64,000 nt of DNA, from positions 744,001-808,000 of the forward strand of contig NZ_CP015098.1 of the NCBI RefSeq assembly GCF_001611795.1, read 5' to 3'. The notes below the pieces were generated by a model that made no database searches, was not told the DNA's origin, and worked only from the letters and a program-made list of their open reading frames with translations. Shown here one piece after another: positions 1-8,387 of this stretch. Numbering within the stretch: the first letter of the stretch is position 1; each line of letters starts with the position of its first letter. This stretch comes from Streptomyces qaidamensis (GTDB taxonomy: Bacteria; Actinomycetota; Actinomycetes; Streptomycetales; Streptomycetaceae). Position numbers and translations under genes: made by a program.

Positions 1-124
1 CCTGCCCGAGTCCCAGGTCGCCCATGCCTTGGGCTGCCCGGTGGGCACCGCCCGGTCCCATGCGTCTCGCGGAGTCGCGCGGCTCCGCCAGATCCTGTCC
101 GACGCCGTCAGGCCCGTGGGGTGA
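1..124 (+). CDS. Sigma-70 family RNA polymerase sigma factor, C-terminal end only
   Basis: The window opens inside this gene; the last 40 codons are visible and end at TGA 122-124. They read as a region-4 helix-turn-helix, with LPESQVAHALGCPVGTARSH followed by RGVARLRQIL, the pattern by which ECF-type sigma factors read the -35 element. The 5' part, including region 2, lies outside, so the subgroup cannot be judged. The next gene starts 11 bp later and encodes a small membrane protein, the usual sigma/partner arrangement. Family assignment is firm; the promoter set it reads is unknown. Confidence 0.8.
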   Translation, partial: LPESQVAHALGCPVGTARSHASRGVARLRQILSDAVRPVG

Positions 125-135
125 AAGGAGAACCG

Positions 136-660
136 ATGGACGACTTCGAGCGGGACCTGTCGCGGCTGATGCGCGACACCCAGCAGCACACCCCCTACGA
201 GCCCGAGCACCGGCAGCGGCTGCACGCGGGCATCCGGTCCCGCCGCCGGTCGCGGTTGCTGTGGAAGGCTGGCGGCTCCGCCGTGGCGGTGGCGGGGCTC
301 AGTGTCGGGCTGGCCCTGCTGCCCAGCATGCTCACCCGCGCCCAGCCCGCCGATCACCGGCCGCAGCCGACGACGAGCCCGACGACCTCGCCGGACAGCT
401 CGCCGACGACCGCGCCAACGGCTCCGAGCGCGACGCCGACCGAGCAGCCCGAAACGGCCCTGTCCGCGACCATGACCGGCGGCATCACACCGTCCGGGCC
501 GACGAGCGAGCCGTCCCAGGACCCCACGCCGACGGCCACGGCCTCCGAGAGCCGGCCCGGCACGACGCGGCCCGCCACGCCGCCACCCTCCCCCACACCG
601 ACGGCCCCTCCCTCCCCCCTGGACTCCGAGGAACCCTCCGCGTCGGTCTACCCCGAGTAG
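136..660 (+). CDS. Membrane-anchored protein downstream of the sigma factor
   Basis: A 174-residue protein starting at ATG 136, chosen because AAAGGAG lies 5 bp upstream and overlaps the end of the sigma gene. It has a charged cytoplasmic N-terminus of about 42 residues (MDDFERDLSRLMRD...), one membrane helix at about residues 45-66 (WKAGGSAVAVAGLSVGLALL), then a long low-complexity Thr/Pro/Ser-rich external tail. The order sigma factor then single-span protein suggests an anti-sigma-like or sensory partner, but no zinc-binding HxxxCxxC motif is present, so this is inference from context. The tail may simply be a cell-wall spacer. Confidence 0.75.
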   Translation: MDDFERDLSRLMRDTQQHTPYEPEHRQRLHAGIRSRRRSRLLWKAGGSAVAVAGLSVGLALLPSMLTRAQPADHRPQPTTSPTTSPDSSPTTAPTAPSATPTEQPETALSATMTGGITPSGPTSEPSQDPTPTATASESRPGTTRPATPPPSPTPTAPPSPLDSEEPSASVYPE

Positions 661-797
661 CCGCCTGAGCGGCTCTCCCCGTCAGGGCGCCTTCGCCCCG
701 AGCCTCCTTCACCGCACCACCCGCCACGGGCGCCTTCGCCATGCCCGGAACCGGCGCCCAGGCCTGCCCCGCGCCAGAAGAGGACCGTGAAACAGCC

Positions 798-2072
798 ATG
801 CGAACCGTACGGCGGTCGGCCCTGATCGACCGCCCGCTCCCCGAGTCGTCCGCGTTGCCCCGGCGGATGCCCCTGCCCGCGCACCACCCGGAGCCCGTCC
901 TCGACGTGGTCGTCCCCGTGTACAACGAGGAGAACGACCTGGAGCCCTGCGTCCGGCGGCTGCACGCGCACCTCGGCGAGACCTTCCCCTACACCTTCCG
1001 CATCACCATCGCCGACAACGCCAGCACCGATGCCACCCCGCGGATCGCCGCGCGGCTGTCCGCGGAGCTGCCCGGCACGGACTGGATCCGGCTCGCCGAG
1101 AAGGGGCGGGGCCGGGCGCTGCACACCGCGTGGTCACGCTCCCGCGCCCCGGTGCTCGCGTATCTGGACGTGGATCTGTCCACCGACCTCGCCGCACTGC
1201 TGCCGCTGGTCGCGCCGCTGATCTCGGGCCACTCGGACATCGCCATCGGCACCCGGCTGGCCCGGGGCTCGCAGGTGGTGCGCGGACCGAAACGGGAGAT
1301 CATCTCCCGCTGCTACAACGGGCTGCTGCGCTCCACGCTCGCCGTGGGGTTCTCCGACGCGCAGTGCGGGTTCAAGGCGGTGCGGCGGGACGTCGCCGAG
1401 CGGCTGCTGCCGCTGGTGGAGGACCGCGAGTGGTTCTTCGACACCGAGCTGCTGGTGATCGCCGAGCGCGCTGGGCTGCGCATCCACGAGGTGCCGGTGG
1501 ACTGGGTGGACGACCCCGACAGCCGGGTCCGCATCCTGTCCACGGCACTGGCCGATCTGCGGGGCATGGCCAGACTCGGCCGGGCCCTGTCCGGTGGCCG
1601 GCTGCCGCTGACCGCGCTGCGCCGCAGCGGCGGCGACCTCGACGGGGAGCTGCCCGCGGGCCTGGCCCGGCAGGTCGTGCGCTTCGCCGCGGTCGGCGCC
1701 GCCAGCACCCTGTGCTACCTGCTGCTGTACGCCCTGCTCAGACCGGCGACGGGAGCGCAGGCCGCCAACGCGCTCGCCCTGCTCGCCAGCGCGATCGCCA
1801 ACACGGCGGCCAACCGGCGGCTCACGTTCGGGGTGCGGGGCCGCGACGGCGCGCTCCGCCACCAGCTCAAGGGCCTGGCCGCCTTCGCGGTCGGGCTGAC
1901 CCTGACCAGCGGTTCGCTGGCCGCCCTCCACCACACCGCGCCCGGGGCCGGCCACCGGGTCGAGCTGGCGACGCTGATCGCCGCCAACCTGGCCGCGACG
2001 CTGCTGCGTTTCCTCCTCTTCCGGGCCTGGGTGTTCCCGGCCCGCCGTACGACAGGATCCGTCTCGCCGTGA
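798..2072 (+). CDS. Bifunctional family 2 glycosyltransferase / GtrA membrane protein
   Basis: A 424-residue protein. The start is ATG 798, with GAGGA about 12 bp upstream; an in-frame ATG at 741 is possible but its extension looks non-coding. Residues about 35-245 form a GT-A fold related to dolichyl-phosphate mannose synthase: LDVVVPVYNEENDLEPC opens the fold, followed by DVDLSTDLAAL for sugar-nucleotide and metal binding. Residues about 290-420 are a GtrA-like domain (RFAAVGAASTLCYLLLYALL) with about four membrane helices. Such fusions load a sugar onto polyprenyl phosphate and help flip it across the membrane. The next gene starts inside its stop codon (GTGA) and encodes a GT-C type enzyme that could use the lipid-linked sugar. 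The donor sugar is not determinable. Confidence 0.88.
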   Translation: MRTVRRSALIDRPLPESSALPRRMPLPAHHPEPVLDVVVPVYNEENDLEPCVRRLHAHLGETFPYTFRITIADNASTDATPRIAARLSAELPGTDWIRLAEKGRGRALHTAWSRSRAPVLAYLDVDLSTDLAALLPLVAPLISGHSDIAIGTRLARGSQVVRGPKREIISRCYNGLLRSTLAVGFSDAQCGFKAVRRDVAERLLPLVEDREWFFDTELLVIAERAGLRIHEVPVDWVDDPDSRVRILSTALADLRGMARLGRALSGGRLPLTALRRSGGDLDGELPAGLARQVVRFAAVGAASTLCYLLLYALLRPATGAQAANALALLASAIANTAANRRLTFGVRGRDGALRHQLKGLAAFAVGLTLTSGSLAALHHTAPGAGHRVELATLIAANLAATLLRFLLFRAWVFPARRTTGSVSP

Positions 2073-3331
2073 GCACCATCCAGCTGCGCCGCCCTCCCTC
2101 CACCGACGTCGGCCCCGAAGTTCCCTTCCGAAGGCGGCAGTTGTGGCCGAGGTTGCGCGCCGCCACCGTCCGCTACGGGCCCGTGCTGCTGACGTACGGC
2201 GTGCTGAAGCTGGCCGGCTTCGCCGTCTTCATGTACCTGCTGGACTCCGCGGGCGACTTCCGGAAGAAGAACCCGCGCTTCGGCGGCGGCGAACACGCCT
2301 GGGACGTCCTGGCGAGCTGGGACGGCTGGTGGTACCAGCAGATCGCGGAGCACGGGTACGACCCCGCACTGGAGCCGGTCCCGGGTGCGAAGGGCCTGAT
2401 CACGCTGGAGGGCAACTCGGCGGCGTTCTTCCCGCTGTACCCGACCCTGATGCGACTGGTCTCGGAGTGCACCGGACTGGGTCTGTACGGCGCCGGGATG
2501 ACGGTCTCCGTCATCGCCTCGTTCGTCGCGGCCCTCGGCGTCTACACCGTCGCCAAGCGGCTGGGCGGTCACCGGGCCGGTCTGGTCGCGGCCGGTCTGT
2601 GGGCGGTGTGGCCCGGCTCGGGCACGGAGTGGTCGGGCTACTCGGAGTCCCTCTACACGGCCCTGGCCGCGTGGGCCTGTCACGCCGTCATGTCCCGGCG
2701 CTGGCTCACCGCCGGCTTGCTGACCTGCGCGGCGGGGCTCTGCCGGCCCACCGCCGCGGCGCTGGTCGCCGCCCTCGCCGTCGCCGCGCTGCTGTCCCTG
2801 CGCCGGCGCGCGGACGGTGTCGTGCGTCCGCTGGCAGCCGTGGCGATCGCACCGCTGGGGCTGTTCGGCTATCTGGCCTGGGTCAACTACCGCATGGGCG
2901 ACATCAACGGCTACTCCAAGCTCCAGGACGGCGCGTGGGCCCACAAGTTCGACGGGGGAGCCCACACGTTCAAGGTGCTGACGTCCCTCCCCGTCGGACA
3001 CTTCGACTATCTCTTCGCCAGGGCGTTCGAGGACGTCATCGGCGTCTGCGTCGTGCTGGCGGTGCCGGTGCTGACGGTGCTGCTGCTGCGTCTGCGCCCG
3101 CCGGCCGTCCTCGTCGTCTACACGGTGCTGTCGTACCTCATGGTGATGACAACCCAGCAGATCTTCGGCAACGTCTCGCGCTATCTGCTGCCCCTCTTCC
3201 CGCTGTTCGTGCCGCTCGCCCTCGCGATGAGCCGGCTCGGATGGCCGTCCCTGGCCACGGTCCTCGGCACGGCCGCGCTGGCCTCCGGGTCGTACGCGGG
3301 GTACGTGCTCTTCGAGCTCGGAGTGCCGTAG
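2069..3331 (+). CDS. PIG-V-like integral membrane mannosyltransferase (GT-C fold)
   Basis: A 420-residue protein with GTG start at 2069 overlapping the upstream stop by four bases, so the pair is translationally coupled. It has about nine hydrophobic helices. After the first helix comes WDGWWYQQIAEHGYD (about residues 87-101), the acidic loop typical of the PIG-V/GT76 group, which transfers mannose from a polyprenyl-phosphate donor on the outer face of the membrane. A further conserved-looking stretch is WPGSGTEWSGYSESLYTAL. Together with the preceding glycosyltransferase/GtrA gene it suggests a two-gene pathway: load a lipid carrier, then transfer to an envelope acceptor. The acceptor is unknown. 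Confidence 0.85.
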   Translation: MSTIQLRRPPSTDVGPEVPFRRRQLWPRLRAATVRYGPVLLTYGVLKLAGFAVFMYLLDSAGDFRKKNPRFGGGEHAWDVLASWDGWWYQQIAEHGYDPALEPVPGAKGLITLEGNSAAFFPLYPTLMRLVSECTGLGLYGAGMTVSVIASFVAALGVYTVAKRLGGHRAGLVAAGLWAVWPGSGTEWSGYSESLYTALAAWACHAVMSRRWLTAGLLTCAAGLCRPTAAALVAALAVAALLSLRRRADGVVRPLAAVAIAPLGLFGYLAWVNYRMGDINGYSKLQDGAWAHKFDGGAHTFKVLTSLPVGHFDYLFARAFEDVIGVCVVLAVPVLTVLLLRLRPPAVLVVYTVLSYLMVMTTQQIFGNVSRYLLPLFPLFVPLALAMSRLGWPSLATVLGTAALASGSYAGYVLFELGVP

Positions 3332-3452
3332 CCGCCGTCGACGCATGAGATGTCTCCGAAACATTCCCTTCACGCAGGAAGTATTTAGGGGTAACGACCG
3401 CTGTCTACCGTGCCTGCCTTGTCGTCCCCGACCCGCAACAAGGAGGCGTGGC

Positions 3453-5117
3453 ATGAGTGCCGAGCCACGACTGGCAGAAGTCGCCGAGCCGGAACCCGCG
3501 CAGGAGGCAGCGCAGGGTACGGACCAGGCTGTCAAGGAGACCCTGGAGGACTACACCCTCCGCTTCGCGCCGCGCAGTTACCGGCGCTGGACCCCGATGG
3601 TGGTGGCGACGACCGCGCTCGGCGGCATCGCCTACATGGCCGACTTCTCCATCGGGGCCGGCATCGGCCTGGCCCACGGCACCGGCAACGCGCTGCTCGC
3701 GATCGCCGTCGCCGCCGTCGTCATCTTCGTGACCGGCTTTCCGCTCGCCTACTACGGGGCCCGCTACAACATCGACCTGGACCTCATCACCCGCGGCTCC
3801 GGCTTCGGCTACTTCGGCTCGGTCCTCACCAGCGTCATCTTCGCCAGCTTCACCTTCATCTTCTTCGCCCTCGAAGGCTCGATCATGGCCCAGGGCCTGA
3901 AGCTGGGCCTCGGACTGCCGCTGTGGCTGGGCTATCTGGTCTCCACCCTGATGGTGATCCCCCTGGTGATCTACGGCATGACGGCGCTGAGCAAGCTCCA
4001 GGTGTGGACCACCCCGGTCTGGCTGCTGCTGATGGTCGGCCCGCTGGTCTACCTGGTCGCCACCGACCCGGGCACCGTCGACCGCTTCCTCGCCTACGCG
4101 GGCACCGACGGGGAGGGCGGCGTCAACACCGCCTCCGTGCTGCTCGGCGCGGGCGTGTGCCTGTCGCTGATCGCGCAGATCGGCGAGCAGATCGACTACC
4201 TGCGCTTCATGCCGCCCAAGACCGAGGCCAACAAGCGCAGTTGGTGGACAGCGGTGGTGATGGCCGGTCCGGGCTGGGTGGTGCTGGGCGCGCTGAAGCA
4301 GGCCATCGGCGTGTTCCTCGCGGTGTACATCATCGCCGAGGTCGGTGCCTCCGCCGCGCCCGAGCCGATCCAGCAGTTCAAGCACGCTTTCGACGCGATG
4401 ATGCCGTCCTGGATCGTCCTCCCGCTGGCCGTGGCCCTGGTCGTGATCAGCCAGATCAAGATCAATGTCACGAACGCGTACTCCGGCTCCCTCGCCTGGA
4501 CCAACTCCTTCACCCGGGTCACGAAGCGCTACCCGGGCCGGATGGTCTTCGTCCTGGTCAACCTGGGCTTCGCGCTCGCGCTGATGGAGGCGGACATGTT
4601 CAGCTTCCTCAACGGCATCCTGGGCTTCTACTCGAACTGCGCGATCGCCTGGGTCGTCACCGTGGCCACCGACATCGGCATCAACAAGTACGTGCTGAAG
4701 CTGTCCCCGCACGCTCCCGAGTTCCGCCGCGGCATGCTCTACGCCGTCAACCCGGTCGGGGTCGTCTCCTTCGTCGCCGCCTCGGGGCTGTCCATCGCGA
4801 TGTACTTCCACGCCCTCGGCGACACGCTCCAGCCGTACTCCCCCGTCGCCGCGGCCGTCATCGCCTTCGTCCTCACGCCGCTGATGGCCGTGGTCACCAA
4901 GGGCAGGTACTACCTGCGCCGCAGCGACGACGGCATCGCCGAGCCCCTCTGGGACGAGGACGGCAACCCCAGCGCCGTCGCCTACGAGTGCCATGTGTGC
5001 CGGCAGCAGTTCGAGCGGCCGGACGTCACCGCATGCCTGACGCACGATGCGGTCGTCTGCTCGCTGTGCCTGAGCACCGACAAGGTCGGGGACCACGTCC
5101 TGCCGGCCACGGTCTGA
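3453..5117 (+). CDS. NCS1-type purine/cytosine permease with Cys/His-rich C-terminal tail
   Basis: A 554-residue protein starting at ATG 3453 behind AAGGAGG (3440-3446). Residues about 35-490 carry about twelve membrane helices and resemble cytosine/purine permeases (FAPRSYRRWTPMVVATTALG; later INVTNAYSGSLAWTNSF), which import nucleobases or related compounds with a cation. The odd part is the cytoplasmic tail at residues 511-554: C513-x2-C516, C528-x2-H531 and C536-x2-C539, spaced like a small zinc-binding module. Ordinary members of the family lack this. The tail may sense metal or redox state, or bind a partner; this is inference. A strong terminator hairpin follows at 5124-5151. The substrate cannot be fixed from sequence. 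Confidence 0.85.
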   Translation: MSAEPRLAEVAEPEPAQEAAQGTDQAVKETLEDYTLRFAPRSYRRWTPMVVATTALGGIAYMADFSIGAGIGLAHGTGNALLAIAVAAVVIFVTGFPLAYYGARYNIDLDLITRGSGFGYFGSVLTSVIFASFTFIFFALEGSIMAQGLKLGLGLPLWLGYLVSTLMVIPLVIYGMTALSKLQVWTTPVWLLLMVGPLVYLVATDPGTVDRFLAYAGTDGEGGVNTASVLLGAGVCLSLIAQIGEQIDYLRFMPPKTEANKRSWWTAVVMAGPGWVVLGALKQAIGVFLAVYIIAEVGASAAPEPIQQFKHAFDAMMPSWIVLPLAVALVVISQIKINVTNAYSGSLAWTNSFTRVTKRYPGRMVFVLVNLGFALALMEADMFSFLNGILGFYSNCAIAWVVTVATDIGINKYVLKLSPHAPEFRRGMLYAVNPVGVVSFVAASGLSIAMYFHALGDTLQPYSPVAAAVIAFVLTPLMAVVTKGRYYLRRSDDGIAEPLWDEDGNPSAVAYECHVCRQQFERPDVTACLTHDAVVCSLCLSTDKVGDHVLPATV

Positions 5118-5123
5118 CCCATG

Positions 5124-5151
5124 GGCGGGAGCGCGGCCGGGCGCTCCCGCC
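5124..5151 (+). terminator. Rho-independent-type hairpin after the permease gene
   Basis: A perfect 11-bp stem (GGCGGGAGCGC / GCGCTCCCGCC) with a 6-base loop starts 7 bp after the permease stop. There is no clear T tract, as is common in Streptomyces. Confidence 0.75.
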
Positions 5152-5291
5152 GTACGGCACGTTCACGTTCCAACTCGGTCTCGGACGCGCTGTGCGGGGC
5201 CGGTCGGGGCGGCGGCTCCGGGGCCGGGGCGGCATACTGATCTTGCGCTGCCCAGTGAGCGGGCCGACGGTCGGAGAGGGGATGACGGGAC

Positions 5292-5747
5292 GTGACCACC
5301 GATGAGCATGACGGACGGGGAACTCCCCACGAGCCGCCCGGCGTCCCCCCGGCCCCCGACGACGTGTGGCTGAAATTCCTCACGGACAGCGAGTCCGCCA
5401 TACGCGTCTCCGCTCCCCGGGAGCCCTCCGCCGAGGAACGGGCGGCGGGGCGGCGGCTGCAGCCCCCGCACGCCGTCGGCGACCTGTGGCAGCCGGAGGA
5501 GTTGTGGGTGCGCGTGGCGTGGCAGGACCTGGACCGCCGCGCCAAGGTCCGGCGCGTGGGACGGGTCGTCGCCACCGCGGCCGCCGTCGCCCTGGCCCTG
5601 GGGGCCTGGTCCCAGCTGTCCACCGGCGCGGGCACGGGGCCCCGGCCCGGCGAGAGCACGGTGGGGCAGGTCGAGGGGGCGACCGCCCGGCTGCCCACAG
5701 CCACGCCCGTCCCGCCCGCATCCCCCTTCCCGCAGCCGTCCCGATAG
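5292..5747 (+). CDS. Small single-span membrane protein, unknown function
   Basis: A 151-residue protein with GTG start at 5292, preceded by GGAGAGGGG. The N-terminal 95 residues are hydrophilic and carry a tryptophan-rich stretch (AVGDLWQPEELWVRVAWQDLDRRAKVRR). One membrane helix follows at about residues 97-117 (VVATAAAVALALGAWSQL), then a short Pro/Thr-rich tail. The gene sits alone, about 130 bp before the KhtT/KhtU pair and on the same strand. I recognise no family. Good codon bias and a good ribosome site make it a real gene. Confidence 0.7.
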   Translation: MTTDEHDGRGTPHEPPGVPPAPDDVWLKFLTDSESAIRVSAPREPSAEERAAGRRLQPPHAVGDLWQPEELWVRVAWQDLDRRAKVRRVGRVVATAAAVALALGAWSQLSTGAGTGPRPGESTVGQVEGATARLPTATPVPPASPFPQPSR

Positions 5748-5875
5748 CCCACGCAAGGGGGGTACGGCCGCGCCCCGCCGCCTAGGATGAGCCACACAGG
5801 CCGGATCTGGGCGCTCGTCCGGGCGCGGCCCCCCACAGGCAGGAACGCGCAGGCACCGACCGAAGGGGGACGGAG

Positions 5876-6364
5876 ATGAGCGCGCCACGCCTCAGCAGCA
5901 CCCCATTGCCGGGCATAGGGGTCCGCTACGACCTGACGACACGGGACAACGGCCGGCGCCTCTCGGTGGTCGCGCACCGCGACGGGCACCGGACGGTCAG
6001 CGCCTATCGCAGAGACGACCCGGACGCGTGCGACCTCTCGGTGCGCCTGACGTCGGAGGAGGCGGCCACGCTCATCGACGCCCTGATGCCCGAGCACCAC
6101 ACGCCGAACCTGCTGTCCACCACCGACCTGGGGCTCGTAGCCGAGCGGATCGAACTGCCCGGCTCCTCGCGCTGGAACGGGCGGCTGCTGGGCGAGTCCC
6201 GGATCCGTGCCGAGACCGGGGCGTCCGTGGTGGCGGTGCTGCGCCGGGCGGAGGCGATCCCCTCCCCCACCCCGCACTTCCGGCTGGCCGGTGGCGACGT
6301 CCTCATCGTCATCGGGACCCGCGAGGGCGTGGAGGCGGCCGCCACGATACTCGGGCGGGAGTGA
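5876..6364 (+). CDS. KhtT-like regulatory subunit of a K+/H+ antiporter (TrkA-C/RCK-C domain)
   Basis: A 162-residue soluble protein starting at ATG 5876 behind a purine-rich site (AAGGGGGACGGAG). Residues about 75-162 form a TrkA-C/RCK-C type fold, recognisable in GRLLGESRIRAETGASVVAVLRR and FRLAGGDVLIVIGTREGVEA. In KhtTU-type systems this subunit sits on the cytoplasmic side of the membrane protein and gates it in response to a small ligand or pH. The antiporter gene begins 7 bp after its stop, so both are one transcript. The N-terminal 70 residues would provide the ligand or channel contact. Which ligand is bound is not shown by sequence; c-di-AMP is known for some relatives. Confidence 0.85.
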   Translation: MSAPRLSSTPLPGIGVRYDLTTRDNGRRLSVVAHRDGHRTVSAYRRDDPDACDLSVRLTSEEAATLIDALMPEHHTPNLLSTTDLGLVAERIELPGSSRWNGRLLGESRIRAETGASVVAVLRRAEAIPSPTPHFRLAGGDVLIVIGTREGVEAAATILGRE

Positions 6365-6370
6365 TCCGCC

Positions 6371-7603
6371 ATGCACTCCTCCGCGGTCTTCCTGATCGAG
6401 TTCGGGTGTCTCATCCTCGGGCTCGGACTGCTCGGCCGCCTCGCCGGGCGCTTCCGCTTCTCGCCGATCCCCCTCTACCTGCTGGCCGGGCTCGCCTTCG
6501 GGGAAGGCGGGCTGCTGCCGCTGGGCGCCAGCGAGGACTTCGTCGCCGTCGGAGCCGAGATCGGCGTCATCCTGCTGCTGCTCATGCTGGGCCTGGAGTA
6601 CACGGCCACCGACCTCGTCTCCCACCTCAGGACCCACTACCCGGCCGGGCTCCTCGACGCCGTCCTCAACGCCCTGCCGGGCGCGGTCCTGGCCTTGCTG
6701 CTCGGCTGGGGCCCGGTCGCCGCCGTCGTTCTGGCCGGTGTCACCTGGGTCTCCTCCTCCGGCGTCATCGCCAAGATCCTGGGAGACCTGGGGCGGCTGG
6801 GCAACCGCGAGACCCCGGCCATTTTGAGCATCCTGGTCCTGGAGGACCTCTCCATGGCGGTGTACCTGCCCATCGTCACGGCCCTGCTGGCCGGGGTGGG
6901 CCTGGCCGCGGGCGGTGTCACCCTGGCCATCGCCGTGGGTGTGCTGGCCCTGGTGCTGGTCCTCGCGGTGCGCTTCGGCCGCCTCGTCTCGCGCTTCGTC
7001 TCCAGCGACGACCCCGAGAAGCTCCTGCTGGTCGTCCTCGGTGTGACGCTCGTGGTCGCCGGGATCGCCCAGCAGTTGCAGGTGTCGGCGGCGGTGGGCG
7101 CCTTCCTGGTGGGCATCGCGCTGTCGGGTGAGGTCGCCGAGGGCGCGACGAGTCTGCTCGCGCCGCTGCGGGACCTGTTCGCCGCGGTGTTCTTCGTCTT
7201 CTTCGGCCTGCACACCGACCCGGCCAGCATTCCGCCGGTGCTGCTGCCCGCCCTCGCCCTGGCCGCCGTCACCACCGCGACGAAGATCGCCACGGGCTAC
7301 TGGGCCGCGCGCCGCGCGGGCATCGGCCCCAGGGGCCGCTGGCGCGCCGGCGGCACGCTCGTCGCCCGCGGCGAGTTCTCCATCGTCATCGCCGGGCTGG
7401 CCGTCACGTCCGGCATCGAGCCCTCCCTCGGCCCCCTGGCAACGGCGTACGTCCTCATCCTGGTCCTGCTCGGCCCGCTGACCGCCCGCTGGACGGAACC
7501 GCTGGCCACGCGCTTGAGCGGACGGTCCCGCCGGCGCAGCGCACCGGTTCCACCGGGCGCGCACGAGGCACTCGACGACCAGGACACGGTCGGCCGCACC
7601 TGA
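6371..7603 (+). CDS. KhtU-like CPA2 family K+(Na+)/H+ antiporter
   Basis: A 410-residue protein with about twelve membrane helices starting at ATG 6371. It matches the CPA2/KefB-like exchanger core: FRFSPIPLYLLAGLAFGEGG near the start, GVILLLLMLGLEYT, SSSGVIAKILGDLG and ILVLEDLSMAVYLPI (the ED pair is in the usual ion-binding helix). Unlike KefB it has no fused C-terminal TrkA-N domain; the regulatory part is the separate upstream gene. The expected job is potassium (or sodium) efflux against protons for pH and turgor control. The C-terminal 40 residues are a short hydrophilic tail. Confidence 0.88.
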   Translation: MHSSAVFLIEFGCLILGLGLLGRLAGRFRFSPIPLYLLAGLAFGEGGLLPLGASEDFVAVGAEIGVILLLLMLGLEYTATDLVSHLRTHYPAGLLDAVLNALPGAVLALLLGWGPVAAVVLAGVTWVSSSGVIAKILGDLGRLGNRETPAILSILVLEDLSMAVYLPIVTALLAGVGLAAGGVTLAIAVGVLALVLVLAVRFGRLVSRFVSSDDPEKLLLVVLGVTLVVAGIAQQLQVSAAVGAFLVGIALSGEVAEGATSLLAPLRDLFAAVFFVFFGLHTDPASIPPVLLPALALAAVTTATKIATGYWAARRAGIGPRGRWRAGGTLVARGEFSIVIAGLAVTSGIEPSLGPLATAYVLILVLLGPLTARWTEPLATRLSGRSRRRSAPVPPGAHEALDDQDTVGRT

Positions 7604-7692
7604 GCGAGCGGCCGGGACAGCCGGTGAGGGCGCCCACAACGACCCGCCCGGAGCAAGCGAAACGCCCAGCGGGACAGCCGGGACCGCCGCGT

Positions 7693-8274
7693 TCATCCCG
7701 TCTTCCAGCCCCTGCGCGAGTCGATCCGCTTCCACTCCGCGTCCCATTGGGCCAGGCGCCGCCGGTCGAGGGCCAGCCGGGTCAGCCAGGCGGCTCCCAG
7801 GACCGCTCCGCCCGCGAAGACCCCTGCGAGTGCGCCGCCCATCGCGGTGTGGAGCCACACCTCGCCGCTGGACACCGGCCGGCTCGTGATGTCACCGCTC
7901 CGGTTCACCCACACGGAGATGGTGCTCCCGGCGGGGGCCCTGGGCGCCACCCGGACCTCCTCCCGGTGCGTGGAGCCGTCGGGCGCGGTCCACCGCACCT
8001 TCCCCCACACACGGTGGTCGCTCGCGGTGCGGGCCGGAGACGGGCCGGGCGCGTCCTCGACGACCACCGCCGTGACCTGGCGGCTCTCGGCGCGCTGCCG
8101 TTCGGCGGCCCGCTCGACCGCGCCCGCCGCCATCATCCCGGCGACCAGCCCGCCCAGCAGGGCGAGCACCCAGCCGGCGAGCACGACCCAGGCTTCGACG
8201 ACGTCGACGCGCCGTTTGAGCGCGTTGCGCCGCCACCGCCACCATCGCACGGTCACCCGCTCCGACGCTTTCAT
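7693..8274 (-). CDS. Rv1733c-family membrane protein
   Basis: A 193-residue protein. The start is ATG 8274, behind GAGGGGG; an upstream in-frame ATG lacks a ribosome site. Two membrane helices (about residues 25-50 and 140-162) bracket an extracytoplasmic domain of about 85 residues with VVVEDAPGP, VWGKVRWTAPDGSTHREEVRV and ISVWVNRSGDITSRP. This layout is that of the Rv1733c family, which is expanded in Streptomyces and of unknown function. A second member, with the same order of motifs, lies at 42199-42783. It ends facing the antiporter gene 90 bp away. Confidence 0.8.
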   Translation of the reverse strand: MKASERVTVRWWRWRRNALKRRVDVVEAWVVLAGWVLALLGGLVAGMMAAGAVERAAERQRAESRQVTAVVVEDAPGPSPARTASDHRVWGKVRWTAPDGSTHREEVRVAPRAPAGSTISVWVNRSGDITSRPVSSGEVWLHTAMGGALAGVFAGGAVLGAAWLTRLALDRRRLAQWDAEWKRIDSRRGWKTG

Positions 8275-8387
8275 GGGCCGACACCCCCTCGTGAGCACCG
8301 GCAGCACCCTTCCAGTGTGCGCCTGACTGGCGCTGACGCTCGCCGATCAGTACCGGGCGGCCCGTCGCGAGGGGGTGAGGACGTGGT

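Noticed and set aside
1715..3535. A 606-codon minus-strand frame opposite the mannosyltransferase gene
   Set aside because: Low-complexity Arg/Gln/Gly translation and no ribosome site; the plus-strand gene has clear membrane helices and family motifs.
4982..7858. A 958-codon open frame on the minus strand across the permease tail and antiporter genes
   Set aside because: Composition is Arg/Gly/Gln-rich without any fold pattern; it is the antisense shadow that very high GC content creates over well-supported plus-strand genes.
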